Shown here piece after piece: positions 31,985-42,645 of a stretch of DNA of 64,000 bases (the first letter of the stretch is position 1; each line of letters begins with the position of its first letter). Source of the DNA: Prorocentrum cordatum (Eukaryota > Sar > Dinophyceae > Prorocentrales > Prorocentraceae); the NCBI GenBank assembly GCA_963575745.1, contig CAUYUJ010000758.1, positions 336,979 through 400,978 of the forward strand, in the 5' to 3' direction. Position numbers and translations under genes: made by a program. The notes under the pieces are model-generated. The model was not told the origin of the DNA and ran no database searches. It was given only the letters and a program-made list of their open reading frames with translations.

Positions 31985-32700
31985 ATAGGGGGCCCTCGCG
32001 CGGGCAATGTATACGAATCGCGCTCTCGCTTTGGCCTTGCTCACGGTGTACTTGCGAATGGCGCAATCGCTCGAAATTTCCTCGCGATTCATGCTGGACT
32101 CACGCTTCAGCAATCCGCCCGCTCGACCTGGCCGTCAGGGCCCGCCTTCCCGACCCGCCCACTAGGGTCTGCCCGCCCTATCTGCCTGTCTGGTTATATC
32201 ACGTGCTTTCTGCTCCTAGCCCCAATCCTGCTAATTTCTCTTGTGCCCCATCCTTCTCCCTTCCCCTTTTTATCCGTCCTCGCCTCCCCTCTTTTAGGAG
32301 CTGTGTTGAATGCACGTGGGGCTGTGCTAAATTCACCTAGCAGGTAAGAAAGATATACCCCTAAAGGAGTACGATCGAAAACGAAGACGGCGAATACCCA
32401 GGGTCTGGGATATACTGGGTATGCATGTTGAACGGCACGCGAGCAGATAGGAGCGCGCAGTCTTCAAGTTGCTGCTGTCGTTGATGTTGTTGCTGCTGTT
32501 GTTGCCGATGAATGTGTTGTTGAAATCTCATTCTTGAAGAAACATATGGTTGATCCCCCCTCACCGGTGCACATTGTGTCGTTTGAATTGTAGGGCCCCC
32601 TCGGGGCTCGCACCCTTTTTATCAAAAAAAATCATGCTCAAACTGCGTTGTTAGGCCCCGATCTACAACAACACCTGCTCCCGGGCCCGACCGAATTATT
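31985..32700 (+). repeat. Dispersed composite repeat, copy 1
   Basis: Markers in order: ATCGCGCTCTCGC, CGCTCGACCTGGCC, GCCCACTAGGGTCTGCCCGC, a CT-rich stretch, GCAGGTAAGAAAGATATACC, GGTCTGGGATATAC, TTGATCCCCCCT, GGGGCTCGCACCC, then CTACAACAACACC. The same order is found in three further blocks. Confidence 0.8.
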
Positions 32701-33084
32701 GTTTTTTTGCACGCGCAAGCGTTTCGTTTTGGAGAGCTCGGCGCCCTGGCGAAACGGCCGAACGACCCCTGTCGCGGGACATTCTGGCGACACGGTTGGC
32801 CGCCACAAAAATCGTCGGTTCAACGCTGACCGCGCAAAGGCGCACACGCAAACTCGACGACGGCCGAGCGGACCCCACTGGTGCCTGACAGAATTATCGG
32901 TTTCTGCGCGCGCAAGCGTTTCGTTTTGCAGAGCTCGGCGCCCTGGCGCGAACGGCCGAACGACCCCCGTCGCGGGACACTCCACCACGGTTGTCCCCCA
33001 CAAAAAAATCGGTTTAACGCTGACCGCGCAACGGCGGGGCCGAACATAATGTACAGCGCGCAACTCGCGCGCAGCGAAGGCGGC

Positions 33085-33735
33085 AATCGCGCTCTCGCGT
33101 GGGACTTCCTCGCATTTGTTTCAAACGCCGCGTCCTCGACACTCAGGAATCACGCTCTCACAGTGGCCTTGTCCTGGTTGACTAGGGAAAGACGCTATCG
33201 CTCGACCTGGCCGCCAAGGTCCGCCTTCCCGACCCGCCCACTAGGGTTTGCCCGCCCGATCTACCCGTCTGGTTCTGCCACGTGATTTCGACTCCTAGCC
33301 TCAGTCCTGTTAATTTCTCTCGTGTTCCATCCTTCTCCCTCCCCCTTCCATTCGTCCCTTGTTTACCCTGTTTTCAGGGCTGGGCTGAAAGCGCGAGGCA
33401 GGTGAGGAAGATATACCCCCAGGGGGGTACGATCGAAGACGGAGAGGGGGGCACCGAGGGTCTGGGATGTACGTGAAGAAAATCACGTGACCAGATCGGA
33501 GCGAACAATTTGAAACTCACTGTTGTTGATCATGTTACCGTAATTGCTGAATCCTCGCTTCTAAAGAATGATTGCGTTTGCCCTCCATCCTCCGGTAACC
33601 ATTCGACTTTTTTTAATTAAGTCCCCCCTCGGAACTCGCACCCTGCTGTTATCAAGGAGCATTTTTTAGTTCAAAATTGACCCCTGGTCCGACCTACAAC
33701 AACAACGGCTCCCGCCTGATACATGCTCGCAGTGT
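33085..33735 (+). repeat. Dispersed composite repeat, copy 2
   Basis: AATCGCGCTCTCGCGTGGGA, CGCTCGACCTGGCCGCCAAG, GCAGGTGAGGAAGATATACC, GGTCTGGGATGTAC, CGGAACTCGCACCC and CTACAACAACAACGGCTCCC, in the same order as copy 1. A further partial start follows at 33785-33950. Confidence 0.8.
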
Positions 33736-33999
33736 ATTGAGGCATCCTTTCTCCGCCTGAGACGTCCTGGCGACGATTCCAGGAATCGCGCCCTCGGGCG
33801 GGACTTCTTCGCAATTCAATCAGGCGCCACGCCCTCGACGCTCAGAAACCACACTCTCGTCCAGGATTTCCTCGCCGCCTGCGACTTCTGGGCGACTCGG
33901 CCACGACTTATGCCTTCGCGACCCGCCCGCTCGACCCGCCCGTCGGGGTCTGGCAGCCCGCCCCGCCACGTCGTATGGCCCGCAGTCGCCCCTCGCCGC

Positions 34000-34450
34000 C
34001 CTTCGCTCGCCTCCGATGCCCCTCTCTGCCCCTCTTGGCTCCACAGTCGCCGCTCCTGGCCCCGTCGCTGCCCTCCTCGCCCCCAGCAGTGCTCCGGGTG
34101 GCCCGCCGTCTCGACCTCTCCGCTACCCTCCGTGGCCCCGCGGTCGCCCTTCCGTGGCCACCCCCTCTGCCCCGGCGTGGCCCCCTCTCGCTGCCCCTCG
34201 AGGCCCTGCTGCAGCCCTCCGTGGCCCCCTTTCGCTGCCCTGCGTGGCCCCCCGCGCGCCCTTCGTCGCCCCCGCTCGCTCCGTGGCCCCCCTTGCTCCC
34301 TGCGGCCCCCGCCGTCGCCTCTCGTTGCGCCCCCCCGCGCTGCCCCGCGTGGCCCCGCTGCTGCCCTCCGTGGCCGCCTCGCTGCCCCATCGTGGCCCCC
34401 GTGCGATCGCGCCCTGTAGTGGCCCCCGTGCTGCCCTGCGTGGGTCCCCG
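34000..34450 (+). repeat. Degenerate GTGGCCCC minisatellite
   Basis: Units of 12-13 bp around CCCTCCGTGGCCCC. It is open in several frames on both strands purely through composition. Confidence 0.8.
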
Positions 34451-34496
34451 TCGTTTTGCCTCCGCGCGGTTTGTTTCTCGCACCAGGTGGCTGCTG

Positions 34497-34686
34497 TACA
34501 GGTGGGGGCTCGGCCACAAGCAACCTCCGCAAACCACCCAACCCTGACATACGCGATTTGTTCCGTGAAAATCCACATGTGCCGATCGAACATCGTCAAG
34601 ATCTGATTGGGAGCCCATCAGAATCCAAGAAACCCAAGGCACCCTGGCAAAATCCAACAGGTTTCTTGGCACGCGCCCCCACTGTA
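34497..34686. mobile_element. TACAGTGG MITE, copy 2
   Basis: Ends TACAGGTGGGGGC and GCCCCCACTGTA; interior GAATCCAAGAAACCCAAGGC shared with copy 3. Confidence 0.7.
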
Positions 34687-34849
34687 GGTTCCCCTGTGGG
34701 GGTATCCACGCTCGGTTTTTCAAGGGGCTGTGCATGGCACAACTTCTGGAGAAACAAATGGCGAACCCTATTGTTGAGCTGTGTTTCAGCTTCTGGCGCC
34801 ACCCATGGCGCAAGCCGACTCGCAACCTACGGTGCCACTGGTCCTCCGC

Positions 34850-35260
34850 CCTCCCTCTTGCCCCTTCCGTCCTCCCTCCCTTCCTCCCCTCCCTTCGTCC
34901 CCGCTCTCTCCCTCCCCCTCGTTTTCCTGGTTAGGGGCTGCGCCAATTACACATGGCAGGGATGGAATACATCCCACGAATGGGGATAGGATCGAAGACC
35001 AAGAGGGCGAATATCGACGGTCTGGGATATACATGTTGAGCGACACGCGCGCAGGCAAGAGCGAACACTCTTGGGATGATTGTTGTCGTTGTTGTCGAAT
35101 TCTCACTGCTGAAAACTCAATATTGTTGATCCCCTCCGTGGCTGTTTTTTAAACTTGAGGCACTTCCCCGGGACTCGCACCCGGTTTTTTTTACAAAAGA
35201 CAATATTGAAACTCAAACTGCCTTGTTGCTCCCAGGTTTATTACAACAACGGCTCCCGCC
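34850..35260 (+). repeat. Dispersed composite repeat, copy 3
   Basis: GGTCTGGGATATACATGTTG, TTGATCCCCTCC, GGGACTCGCACCC and TTACAACAACGGCTCCCGCC, then tandem GAGACTTCCTCAC / AATCGCGGTCTCGC words to about 35420. Confidence 0.75.
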
Positions 35261-36204
35261 TGACACTTCCTCACAGTTTTGGGACTCCGGGATTTCGCTT
35301 GAGACTTCCTTCCGATGTAGCAAAGAATCGCGGTCTCGCCTGAGACTTCCTCACAATTTATTGACGAATCGCTCTTTCGGCGCTCTGGACTCGCGCTCGA
35401 GCTTTTGATTTTATCAAGAACCGCGTTCTCGTCTGTGAGAGTTCCTTGCCATCCCCTCTTGCGGATCTCGTTGCCAATCCTTCTCGTCCTCCAATCTTCT
35501 CCCTCTTCCCCTTTGGTCCCCTTCCCTCCTCCCGCCCATTGTTGTTGTGATTGTTGCTGTCAAATGATTGCTGTTGTTGTTGCAATTGTTATTGCTTGTT
35601 CATTGTTTGTTGTTATCGCCATCCGCGCCTGCGGCCCACCTGTGACCCGGCCGCGACCAATCCGCGACCCACCCTTGATCAACCCGTGACCCGCCCGTGA
35701 CCCAGCCGCGACTCACTTGCGACCAACCCGCGACCCACCAAAATGATTTTGACGAAAATTCGGCGCATGCGACGGACTCTTTGTGCAAGTCAGCGCCTGC
35801 GGCGGGCCTCTTTGGAGCCTTGCAGACGACCCAGCTGCAAACCGAGTGTTACCCACAACTGCGGGGGTGATGAGATGCACGCATTCTGTATTTATTTTCA
35901 CAAACATATACTTCTGTTGTTGCCATCGCATTTGCAGGCCACATCCCAGAAACAAATTCGAGCACCCCGAAACGTATCGTAGGAGTGTGCCCGGCACGCT
36001 GGCGAAGTGCAGAATGAGTCTCGCCTCCCAGGGCCCGACACGTAAACACCCTGAAGCTCTCATACTCGCTTGGTGCTCGAAATTCTTTCTGGTGGTCAAG
36101 GCAAATGCCGCCATATGCAGACTACACTTGCCATCGTCGCCCTCCTCCAACTCCCAATGTGTTCCGGCGGGCTGGCCAACAGCCTGCCGTCCCCGAGCCC
36201 CTTG

Positions 36205-36350
36205 AGCCCTTGAGCGGGCCTGGGCCACTCGGCAGGCGTCTGCGTGGTCCAGCAGCGCGATGTTGCCAGCGAGGGTGCGCCTCTCGCCAGGCCCGCGGAA
36301 CGGCCAGACGTGGTGCTGCAGCCACTGGGGGAACACGTAGAGGTACCCCT
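36205..36350 (-). CDS. 2OG-Fe(II) oxygenase-like gene, C-terminal exon
   Basis: The frame reads AEGYLYVFPQWLQHHVWPF then RGPGERRTLAGNIALLD. This is the C-terminal signature of the family known as putative 2OG-Fe(II) oxygenases (TIGR02466/2OG-FeII_Oxy_5): a strand ending in FPxWLxH, the distal iron-ligand histidine, and GERRxxAxN with the arginine that holds 2-oxoglutarate. A TTGCAG acceptor lies just upstream (36351-36356). It matches the N-terminal exons at 38.6-40.1 kb in family and strand, so one gene about 4 kb long is inferred. The end of the exon is not fixed. Confidence 0.6.
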
Positions 36351-36395
36351 CTGCAAGCTCACACTCCAGAGAGCCTCTGAGGCAAGACGAAGGAC

Positions 36396-36545
36396 GCACC
36401 TCTCTCCTCCTCCTCCTTCTCCTCCTCCTCCTCCTCCTCCTCCTCCTCCTCCTCCTCCCTCCTCCTCCTCCTCCCACCTCCCTCGACCCTCCGCCTCCCA
36501 CCTCCTCCGCCTCCTCCGCCTCCTCCCATCTCCTCCTGGAGTCCC
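36396..36545 (+). repeat. (CTC)n tract in the oxygenase intron
   Basis: CTC/CCT runs with CCCTCC variants. Confidence 0.95.
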
Positions 36546-36684
36546 CCGGGGTGCTCGTCGGTGCCTGGGCAGTCCAGGCTCTCGGGGCCCGCGCCCGCGT
36601 CGGCCTTCCAGAAGAAGCTCGTGGTGCCTCGAGGCGGCGGGCCGCGGGCGCCGCAAGGAGCAGCGACAACAAGACAGGGGCTCC

Positions 36685-36835
36685 CGACTTCGCGCTTCGC
36701 GCTGCGCGGAGCGCGAAGTGCGAACAGCTTCGCGCTCTCGCGCCGCCTCCCAGGGGAGAAGAGGAGGATGAGGGGGAAGCGGAGCCGAACCGCGAAGCGC
36801 GAATAACTTCGCGCCCTCGAGGGCGCCCTTGCTTC
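36685..36835. repeat. TTCGCGC foldback repeat, copy 2
   Basis: CTTCGCGCTTCGCGCTGCGC, GCGAAGTGCGAA, CTCGCGCCGCCTCCCAGGGG and CGAAGCGCGAATAACTTCGC, ending CCCTCGAGGGCGCCCTT. Confidence 0.8.
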
Positions 36836-37059
36836 TCTTGGGGCGTGACGGGGCGGCCCCTGCGGCTCCCGATCCTCCGCTCGGGCACGCGAGCGAACGA
36901 GCGAACGACCACCGGTGCGGACAGCAGCCCGGGCCTGCCCGAGGCCAGGGGAGCGAGGCCGTGGCCTCCGGCATGCTACGGCGGGGCACGCGCGCGAGGC
37001 GTGTGAAAATCATGGGGCAGGCGCTCGTCGTGGATTTGGGGCGCCGTGGATCTGCAAGG

Positions 37060-37196
37060 GCTCCCCACTTCGCGCTTCGTGCTGCGCGAGTAGCTTCGCG
37101 CTCTCGCGCCGCCTCCCAGGGAAGGAGAGTAAGATGGAGGGGGAATCGGAGCCGAACCGCGGAGCGCGAACGACTTCGCGCCCTCGAGGGCGCCCT
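37060..37196. repeat. TTCGCGC foldback repeat, copy 3
   Basis: Same order of words as copy 2, 225 bp further on; CTTCGCGCTTCGTGCTGCGC to CCTCGAGGGCGCCCTTGG. Confidence 0.8.
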
Positions 37197-37961
37197 TGGA
37201 TCTGTCGGGGGCTGCCGGAGGTGCCCCTGGCCCACGGTGCCCCCAGGATGTCCGAGGAGGCCCCGGCGGCCTCCAGAGAGACCTTCCACGGGGCCCGGAG
37301 GGCCCTCCCAGCTTCTCGCGCCACCTTGGAGCCTCTGGGGGGCCCCCTGGGCCCCGTGAGGAGGTCCTTTGGACGCCGCGGGGGCCTCTCCTTGGAAGTC
37401 GTGGGGGGGGGGGGGCACCTCTCGCCATCGCTCGGACGTCCATTCCCTGTGCTTTTTTCGGTTTCGTGCGTGGTTTTTTCGCCAAATGATCAAGGATGCT
37501 CCTCGATGGTCCTCGCCGAAGGAAAAATGCACACGTCCGAGCGATGCCAAGACCTTGGGCCAGTGGCACTTCGAGCAGCACCCAGGTCTGGTGCGTGGGC
37601 GCCAGATCCACGGATCGGAACAGGTCCCCCCCGACCCCCGAGGCTGCTGCCACCCGATGTTTGGCGACGGGTCGCGCCGCGTCCGAGCGGAAACGGGACC
37701 CCTCGCTGCGTGGTCCATGCGTCGCTAGTCCGTGGTTGCGTTTCCTCGACCAACGCCCTCTGAGAAAGGGTGTGCCCGCCACTCGGCGGTGGGCAAACCT
37801 CCCTTTAATAAACCTCCCCTCAGTGAAAACGGCCTGGGACCGAAACCGACGGACCTGAACCCGCAAAAATCACGGCCGCGACGCCCTCTCGCGAACCTAT
37901 AACGGCAAATTCCGGAATCGACGTGTCAGGGTAGGAGGTCTGTCCACCCCCGAGCCACAAG

Positions 37962-38157
37962 GAGGCCTCCCAGATGGGGTCCGAGCAGATGGGGCCCGAG
38001 CACCGCACCGCATCGCCGCTGCATTGCCGACGTCGGCGATGCCTCGGCGACGTCGGCGTGGAGAAGATCGGGCTGCACATCGAGCCGCATCTCCGATGCG
38101 TCGGCGATGCGGCGCGATCCTCCGACTCCATCGATTCTGACCCCATTCGGGAGGCCC
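37962..38157. mobile_element. CGATG-foldback element, copy 3 (most complete)
   Basis: Left end GGCCTCCCAGATGGGGTC; right end GACCCCATTCGGGAGGCC. Next inward, CGCACCGCATCGCC is mirrored by GGCGATGCGGCGCG. The centre is CATCGGCGATG-type palindromes with GAAGATCGGGCTGCACATCG. About 196 bp, no ORF. Confidence 0.8.
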
Positions 38158-38402
38158 AGATCACGGGCCCATCGTGAAAACGACGAGACCCCATCTGAAG
38201 TGTGATGCGAGCTCCCGCCCCAGACATCCCACGAACACTGGACCGTCAGAATCCAGGACGCGCTCGCCAAGAAGCGTCGGCAAACCCAAGTGCCAGCGTA
38301 CTCGAGTCTCACGTTTCCCCGATAATCCAAGGCGATAATCCAAGGCTGCGCTTCCTCGATCTATGCCCGTCACAAGTTGGCGGCGCGTAGAGGGGGGTAG
38401 GG

Positions 38403-38516
38403 GTAGGGGGGAAGGCTTCTCAGAAGCAGGCTGCTTCTTGGTGCCGGCCTTACATTTGTAGAGAAAGCCCGCGCCTTCGAAGAAGCAGCCTCCTTCCAAG
38501 AAGCCTTCCCCCCTGC
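38403..38516. repeat. CTTCTCAGAAG palindrome cluster, copy 2
   Basis: GGCTTCTCAGAAGCAGGCTG and TTCGAAGAAGCAGCC with GAAGCCTTCCCCCC. Confidence 0.65.
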
Positions 38517-38589
38517 CCCTACCCCCCTCTGCACGTGGCCGAACACGGATGACCCCCTGGCCCTGGGCCCTTCTGCTCGCGGCAGCGGC

Positions 38590-38700
38590 GCCGTCGCGGC
38601 GGCCGCAGCCCTGGCCCTCGGGCAGCCGGTGCTGGCTGAGGTTCAGCTGCGGGGGTAGCTGCAAGTGCAGGAAGGACGAGAAGCCGAAGTGCGACCCAGG
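38590..38700 (-). CDS. 2OG-Fe(II) oxygenase-like gene, middle exon
   Basis: GSHFGFSSFLHLQLPPQLNL fits the segment after the first iron-binding motif in this family (usually S.FL.L..P). It lies after a (CCT)n-rich intron on the minus strand. Limits are uncertain; the preceding CCT-coded leucines are probably intronic. Confidence 0.4.
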
Positions 38701-38927
38701 CAGGAGGAGAAGGAGGAGGAGGACAAAGGCTACATCACACTGGCTTAAGTTCGTGCAGCGTCAAACAAAGAAGAGGAGGAGGAGAAGGAGGAGGTATCGG
38801 AGTCCACAGGCCCATGTTGGCGCACCTCACATCTGGGAGCGGCCCTCGTCTGAAACGTGGGGCCGCTCCTGGGAGAAAAGCAGTGCGCCGGCCCCCGATC
38901 CCACAGCGCAGCACGTGCCCGCCAGAG

Positions 38928-39198
38928 GAAGAGGAGGGTGAGGCAGGAGGAGGATGAGCGAGGAGCGAGGAGCGAGGAGGATAAGGAGGAGGAAGAGGAG
39001 GAGGAGGAGGATGAGGGTCGAGGGAGGAGGAAGAGCGAGGAGGAGGAGGAGGAGGAGGAGGAGGAGGAGCAGGAGGAGAAGGAGGAGGAGGGCGAGGAGG
39101 AGGAGGAGGATGAGGAAGAGGAGGGTGAGGCAGGAGGAGAAAGAGCGAGGAGGAGGATGAGGAGGCAGGAGGAGGAAGTGCGAGGAGGAAGAGGAGAA
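38928..39198 (+). repeat. (GGA)n tract in the oxygenase intron
   Basis: GGA with GAGCGAGGAGCGAGG interruptions; on the coding strand it is a (CCT)n pyrimidine tract. Confidence 0.95.
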
Positions 39199-39200
39199 AC

Positions 39201-39403
39201 CTCTGGTTCGTGTGGAAATGCACTGGGTTGTAGTCGCCCGACATCTGGTGAACCGTCCACACGGTGTCCACTGCGTACTTCCACCCAAGGGCATCATCCC
39301 CTGTTATCGCCACCGCCAACTTTTTGGCGCTCTCCAAGAGTAGATCCTTGTACTCTTGGTCCACATGCTGAACCGTGAACTGCCTCCCTTCTTTCATCTC
39401 GGC
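39201..39403 (-). CDS. 2OG-Fe(II) oxygenase-like gene, exon with the HxH iron motif
   Basis: The exon begins right after TTTGTTTTTGCAG (acceptor, 39404-39416) and ends before a GT at 39199-39200. The protein reads AEMKEGRQFTVQHVDQEYKD, KKLAVAITGDD, then WTVHQMSGDYNPVHFHTNQ. GDYNPVHFHT is the characteristic iron-binding strand of the family. The register joins the preceding exon with no leftover bases (LLARLNAQ then AEMKEG). The acceptor is unusually clear. The enzyme would couple 2-oxoglutarate decarboxylation to oxidation of an unknown substrate. Confidence 0.65.
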
Positions 39404-39850
39404 CTGCAAAAACAAAGCGTGGCTCGGCGCTGACCGGGACGGGCGAAACGGGGGGTAGTAAAGGGGGATTGGCGAATCAGCGCTCGAGGCTCGTTTTCCT
39501 GGCGCCTCCCCGCGCCGGAGGCGCAAACGTATCGAGGAATGCCCCAGGCGGCAGACCCAAAACCAGCTGCACACAGCAAATTTCGTACCCCCTTCTTTCC
39601 ATATCCAGGGGAAGGACAAGATACCGACATCGCTACTCCCCGGACCTCTCCCGGAGCACAGTCTGACCAGAATCTCGAAGCGAATCCAGCCGTGGCGGGG
39701 AGGGACTCCCAGGGGGCCCGAAGCGGCGAAAACGAGGCCAGGGCAGCGCCATCGGTGCCTCTTTTCCCCCTCTGCACCGCCCCGCCCCCTTCCTGTTGCC
39801 CCCCCCCCACGTCCGACCCGAGCTGATCGGGACGCCACTATTGCGTCCAC

Positions 39851-40110
39851 CTGCGCGTTGAGCCGCGCCAGCAGGCCGTCCGGGACCCGCACGCGTATGA
39901 GGCCGGAGTACACCAGCGGCCAGAGCTGGTACGGGGCGCCCCCGGCCTCGGGCGGCAGACCGCCTGAGAGCTCGCAGCCGAAGGTCGTCAGCTGCGGGGA
40001 CTCCTCGGGGACAGGGAGGATGTCAAGAGAGTCGGGCCCAGGAGGCCGTCCAGGTCCACAAGGTCTGTCCAGCTCAAAGCAGGGCGTGCTGCGACATCGG
40101 CCCTCGGGCC
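39851..40110 (-). CDS. 2OG-Fe(II) oxygenase-like gene, N-terminal exon (partial)
   Basis: The frame gives SLDILPVPEESPQLTTFGCE, GGAPYQLWPLVYSGLIRVRV and PDGLLARLNAQ, with a GTGGAC donor directly after (39845-39850). The LVYSGLIRVRV strand corresponds to the family's N-terminal beta strand. The intron to the next exon is 447 bp and carries a copy of the MITE family best seen at 50623-50824. The 5' limit is unclear because two frames look coding around 40000-40110; a start codon was not identified. Confidence 0.5.
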
Positions 40111-40271
40111 CCCCCCCCACTCGCCGCCGGCTCGGAAGACTTCTGCGCTTGGGCTCAGGAAGTGTCGGTCCGGGGACCGATTTTGGAGCTGTTCTTGTCT
40201 CAACTCGCCCTGCTCCTACTAGCGGCAGAACGTTTCAGGACCCCTCGCTTTGCTCGCTTTGGAAATGATAA

Positions 40272-40418
40272 TACGAAGGCCTTCTCAGAAGGATTGGAAG
40301 TCCCCTGGCCTTCTGAGAAGTGTTGTGAGCACCCCCCGAAGACAAGAAAAAACTTCTCAGAAGGCGCGGGGGCTTCCGAGAAGTCCCGTCGCCTTCTGAG
40401 CAGGCCCCCTCTTTCTCA
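40272..40418. repeat. CTTCTGAGAAGG palindrome cluster, copy 3
   Basis: GGCCTTCTCAGAAGG, CCTTCTGAGAAGTG, AACTTCTCAGAAGGCGC and CGCCTTCTGAGCAGG. Confidence 0.8.
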
Positions 40419-41183
40419 TTTCATCCCCCCTGGCTCGTCGCCGCGTGGAAGGTGAACAACAAAAAGAGTCGAGGTCAGGATCTGCGCCGTGGTCGCGCCA
40501 CGAACGCACGCCATGAATGATACGCGCACCGACCTCGCCAGGCAGAGACCCCCCCGTGTCGGGCTCCCTTCTGGGAGGAGAGAGTGGTGTCGTGGTGCAG
40601 TGAACGCAGGACGCGTTTCAGGAGGTCCAGAGCATCCGGCGCCCACGAATCTACCCACTTGGGCGCGAGAATATATCCTCGACCTCGGCCGCGTTCGGAG
40701 AGGCGACAGCAAACAAAAAAAACGCTTTGGGCACAATGGCTGGCTGGGAGGGAGCCGGGGCAGCCGAAGCGGTACACTCCTGACCCAGGGATCGGGGATC
40801 TTCCGACCCAGGTCAATCCAGACCCGGGTCAATCAGGCCTTGCAGAATCCTGCAAGATCCTGCTCCCAAACCCGGGTCAATGTGAACGATCCTGCAAGAT
40901 CCTGCACGTAAGCCCGGGTCAGTGCGCCCCTGGCACTGCAGGATCCTGCAAGATCAGGCGCTCTGGCTGACCCCCGTCTGCATTGACCCCCGTCTCAAGG
41001 CTCTCGAAGGGAAAGACTGGCACCATGTCCGGCCAACGCCGCCCCAGCCCCACGCCCTCGTTTCTGGCCGTGATGCAGGAAGTCCAGAGCATGCAGCAAT
41101 CCTCGTTTTCTGGGCCCCGTGCGGCACAACAGGGTGGTTGGCACGCTTGGAACACTCCTAGAGCGCATGTGTCGCATTGTTGC

Positions 41184-41432
41184 GAGGAGGAGGAGGAGGA
41201 GGAGGAGGAGGAGGAGGAGGAGGAGGAGGAGGAGAGAAGGAGGGAGGGAAGGAGGAGGGAGGAGGGAGGAGGAGGAGGAGAGGAGGGAGGAGGGAGGAGG
41301 GAGGAGGGAGGAGGGAGGAGGAGCAGGAGGGAGGAGGGAGGAGGAGGCGGAGGAGGGGGAGGGGGAGGAGGAGTAGGAGGAGGAGGAGGAGGAGGAGGAG
41401 GAGGAGGAGGAGGGGGAGGAGGAGGAGGAGAC
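41184..41432 (+). repeat. (GGA)n/(GGAGGAGGGA)n tract
   Basis: About 250 bp, including a GAGGGAGGAGG minisatellite section. Confidence 0.95.
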
Positions 41433-41839
41433 TCAGAGAGCGAAGCGCGATCGCACGAAAAGCGTCCCACTCGCCATCGCGAAATGTGAAACAATCGAGT
41501 TTGGATCTGCGCCATGCTCGCTCCACCAGCGCACGCCGTTACACGCGCGTCGACCTCACCAGACAGAGCCCCCAGTGTGGGAGGCTCCTCTAGTGCGAGA
41601 ATGATGCCATGCTAGCAAGGTATATATATATGTATGTATATATAAGGATGCTTGCTTCTGGACCCCGTGCGGAACAACATTCTTTGTTGGGGGCAACTTT
41701 GAAGATCTTGGGACGCATGATCAGAATGGGGGGCCGAACGGTCGTGGACCAGACCCAAGTAATTGCGTGGGTCAAGTGGCATTCCGTGGCCTGGATGTTG
41801 CTTGCCTGTTGTCTGTTGAGTTCTCACTCGGATCGAAGA

Positions 41840-42645
41840 CTTGTTGATCCCCCCCCTCTGATTCACATTTGTGTCACCCGTCCCGGGGCTCGCACCGTTT
41901 ACAAAAGAAAACCTTGGGGCTCACACTGGCCCCGTCAACCGAACTACAACAACACCGGCTGGCGCCTGATAAGTTCCAGCCATGTATTACATACCGCCCT
42001 CTCGAGCGGGATTTCCTCAACATTCACCCAGGCATCGCGCTCTCGCGCGGGACTTCCTCTCAATGTGTTACCAGCGCCGCGCCTTCGACACTCAAGAATG
42101 ACACTCTCGCTCTGAACTTCCCCCACGTTTTACCTTGGAGCCGCTCCGCGCGATTCATGCCAGACAGGCGCTCCAACGACGTGCCCGCTCGACCTGGCCG
42201 CCCGCCCTCTCGACCCATCCGCCGGGGTCCGCCCGTCCGCCCCGCCCGGCTGGTTCTGTCGCTCATGCTCCTGCTCCCCCCCTCCTGCCAATCTCTGTTG
42301 TGCTCCGTCCTTCTCTCCCCCCCTCTCTGTTCCCTCCTCTCACTTTCCCCTGTTTTGGGGGCTGCGCCAAATACGCCTCGCAGGTAAGTTGTACCCCCAA
42401 GGGGGGCACGGTCTGAGACGAAGAGGGCGGGTATCGAGGGTTCGGGATATACATGTTGAGTGACACGCGAACGTATGTAAACGACAAATCCGAAGTCGAA
42501 CAGTCCTGGATCCCCCCTTCGGTGTCCATTATGTTCTTTCGATTACAAAGTTACTCCCGGGGTTCGCACCCTGTGTTTTTCACAATGGAAATGATCGCGC
42601 CTCAGATGGTGCTGTGGGCTCCCGGCTTACAACAACAGCGGCTCC
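41840..42645 (+). repeat. Dispersed composite repeat, copy 4 and start of a fifth
   Basis: TTGATCCCCCCC, CGGGGCTCGCACCG, CTACAACAACACCGGCTGGC, ATCGCGCTCTCGCGCGGGAC, CGCTCGACCTGGCCGCC, GCAGGTAAGTTGTACCCC and GGATATACATGTTGAG, then again CCCGGGGTTCGCACCC and TTACAACAACAGCGGCTCCC at 42545-42650. Confidence 0.8.

Noticed and set aside
33908-34825. 305-codon minus frame rich in R/G
   Set aside because: Lies on the GTGGCCCC minisatellite; open on both strands.
36096-37718. 540-codon minus frame
   Set aside because: Runs through foldback repeats and a GGA tract. Only the short oxygenase exon within the region is supported, and it lies in another register.
42545-42570. tRNA gene
   Set aside because: A T-arm-like word only; no acceptor stem, D-arm or anticodon arm could be built.
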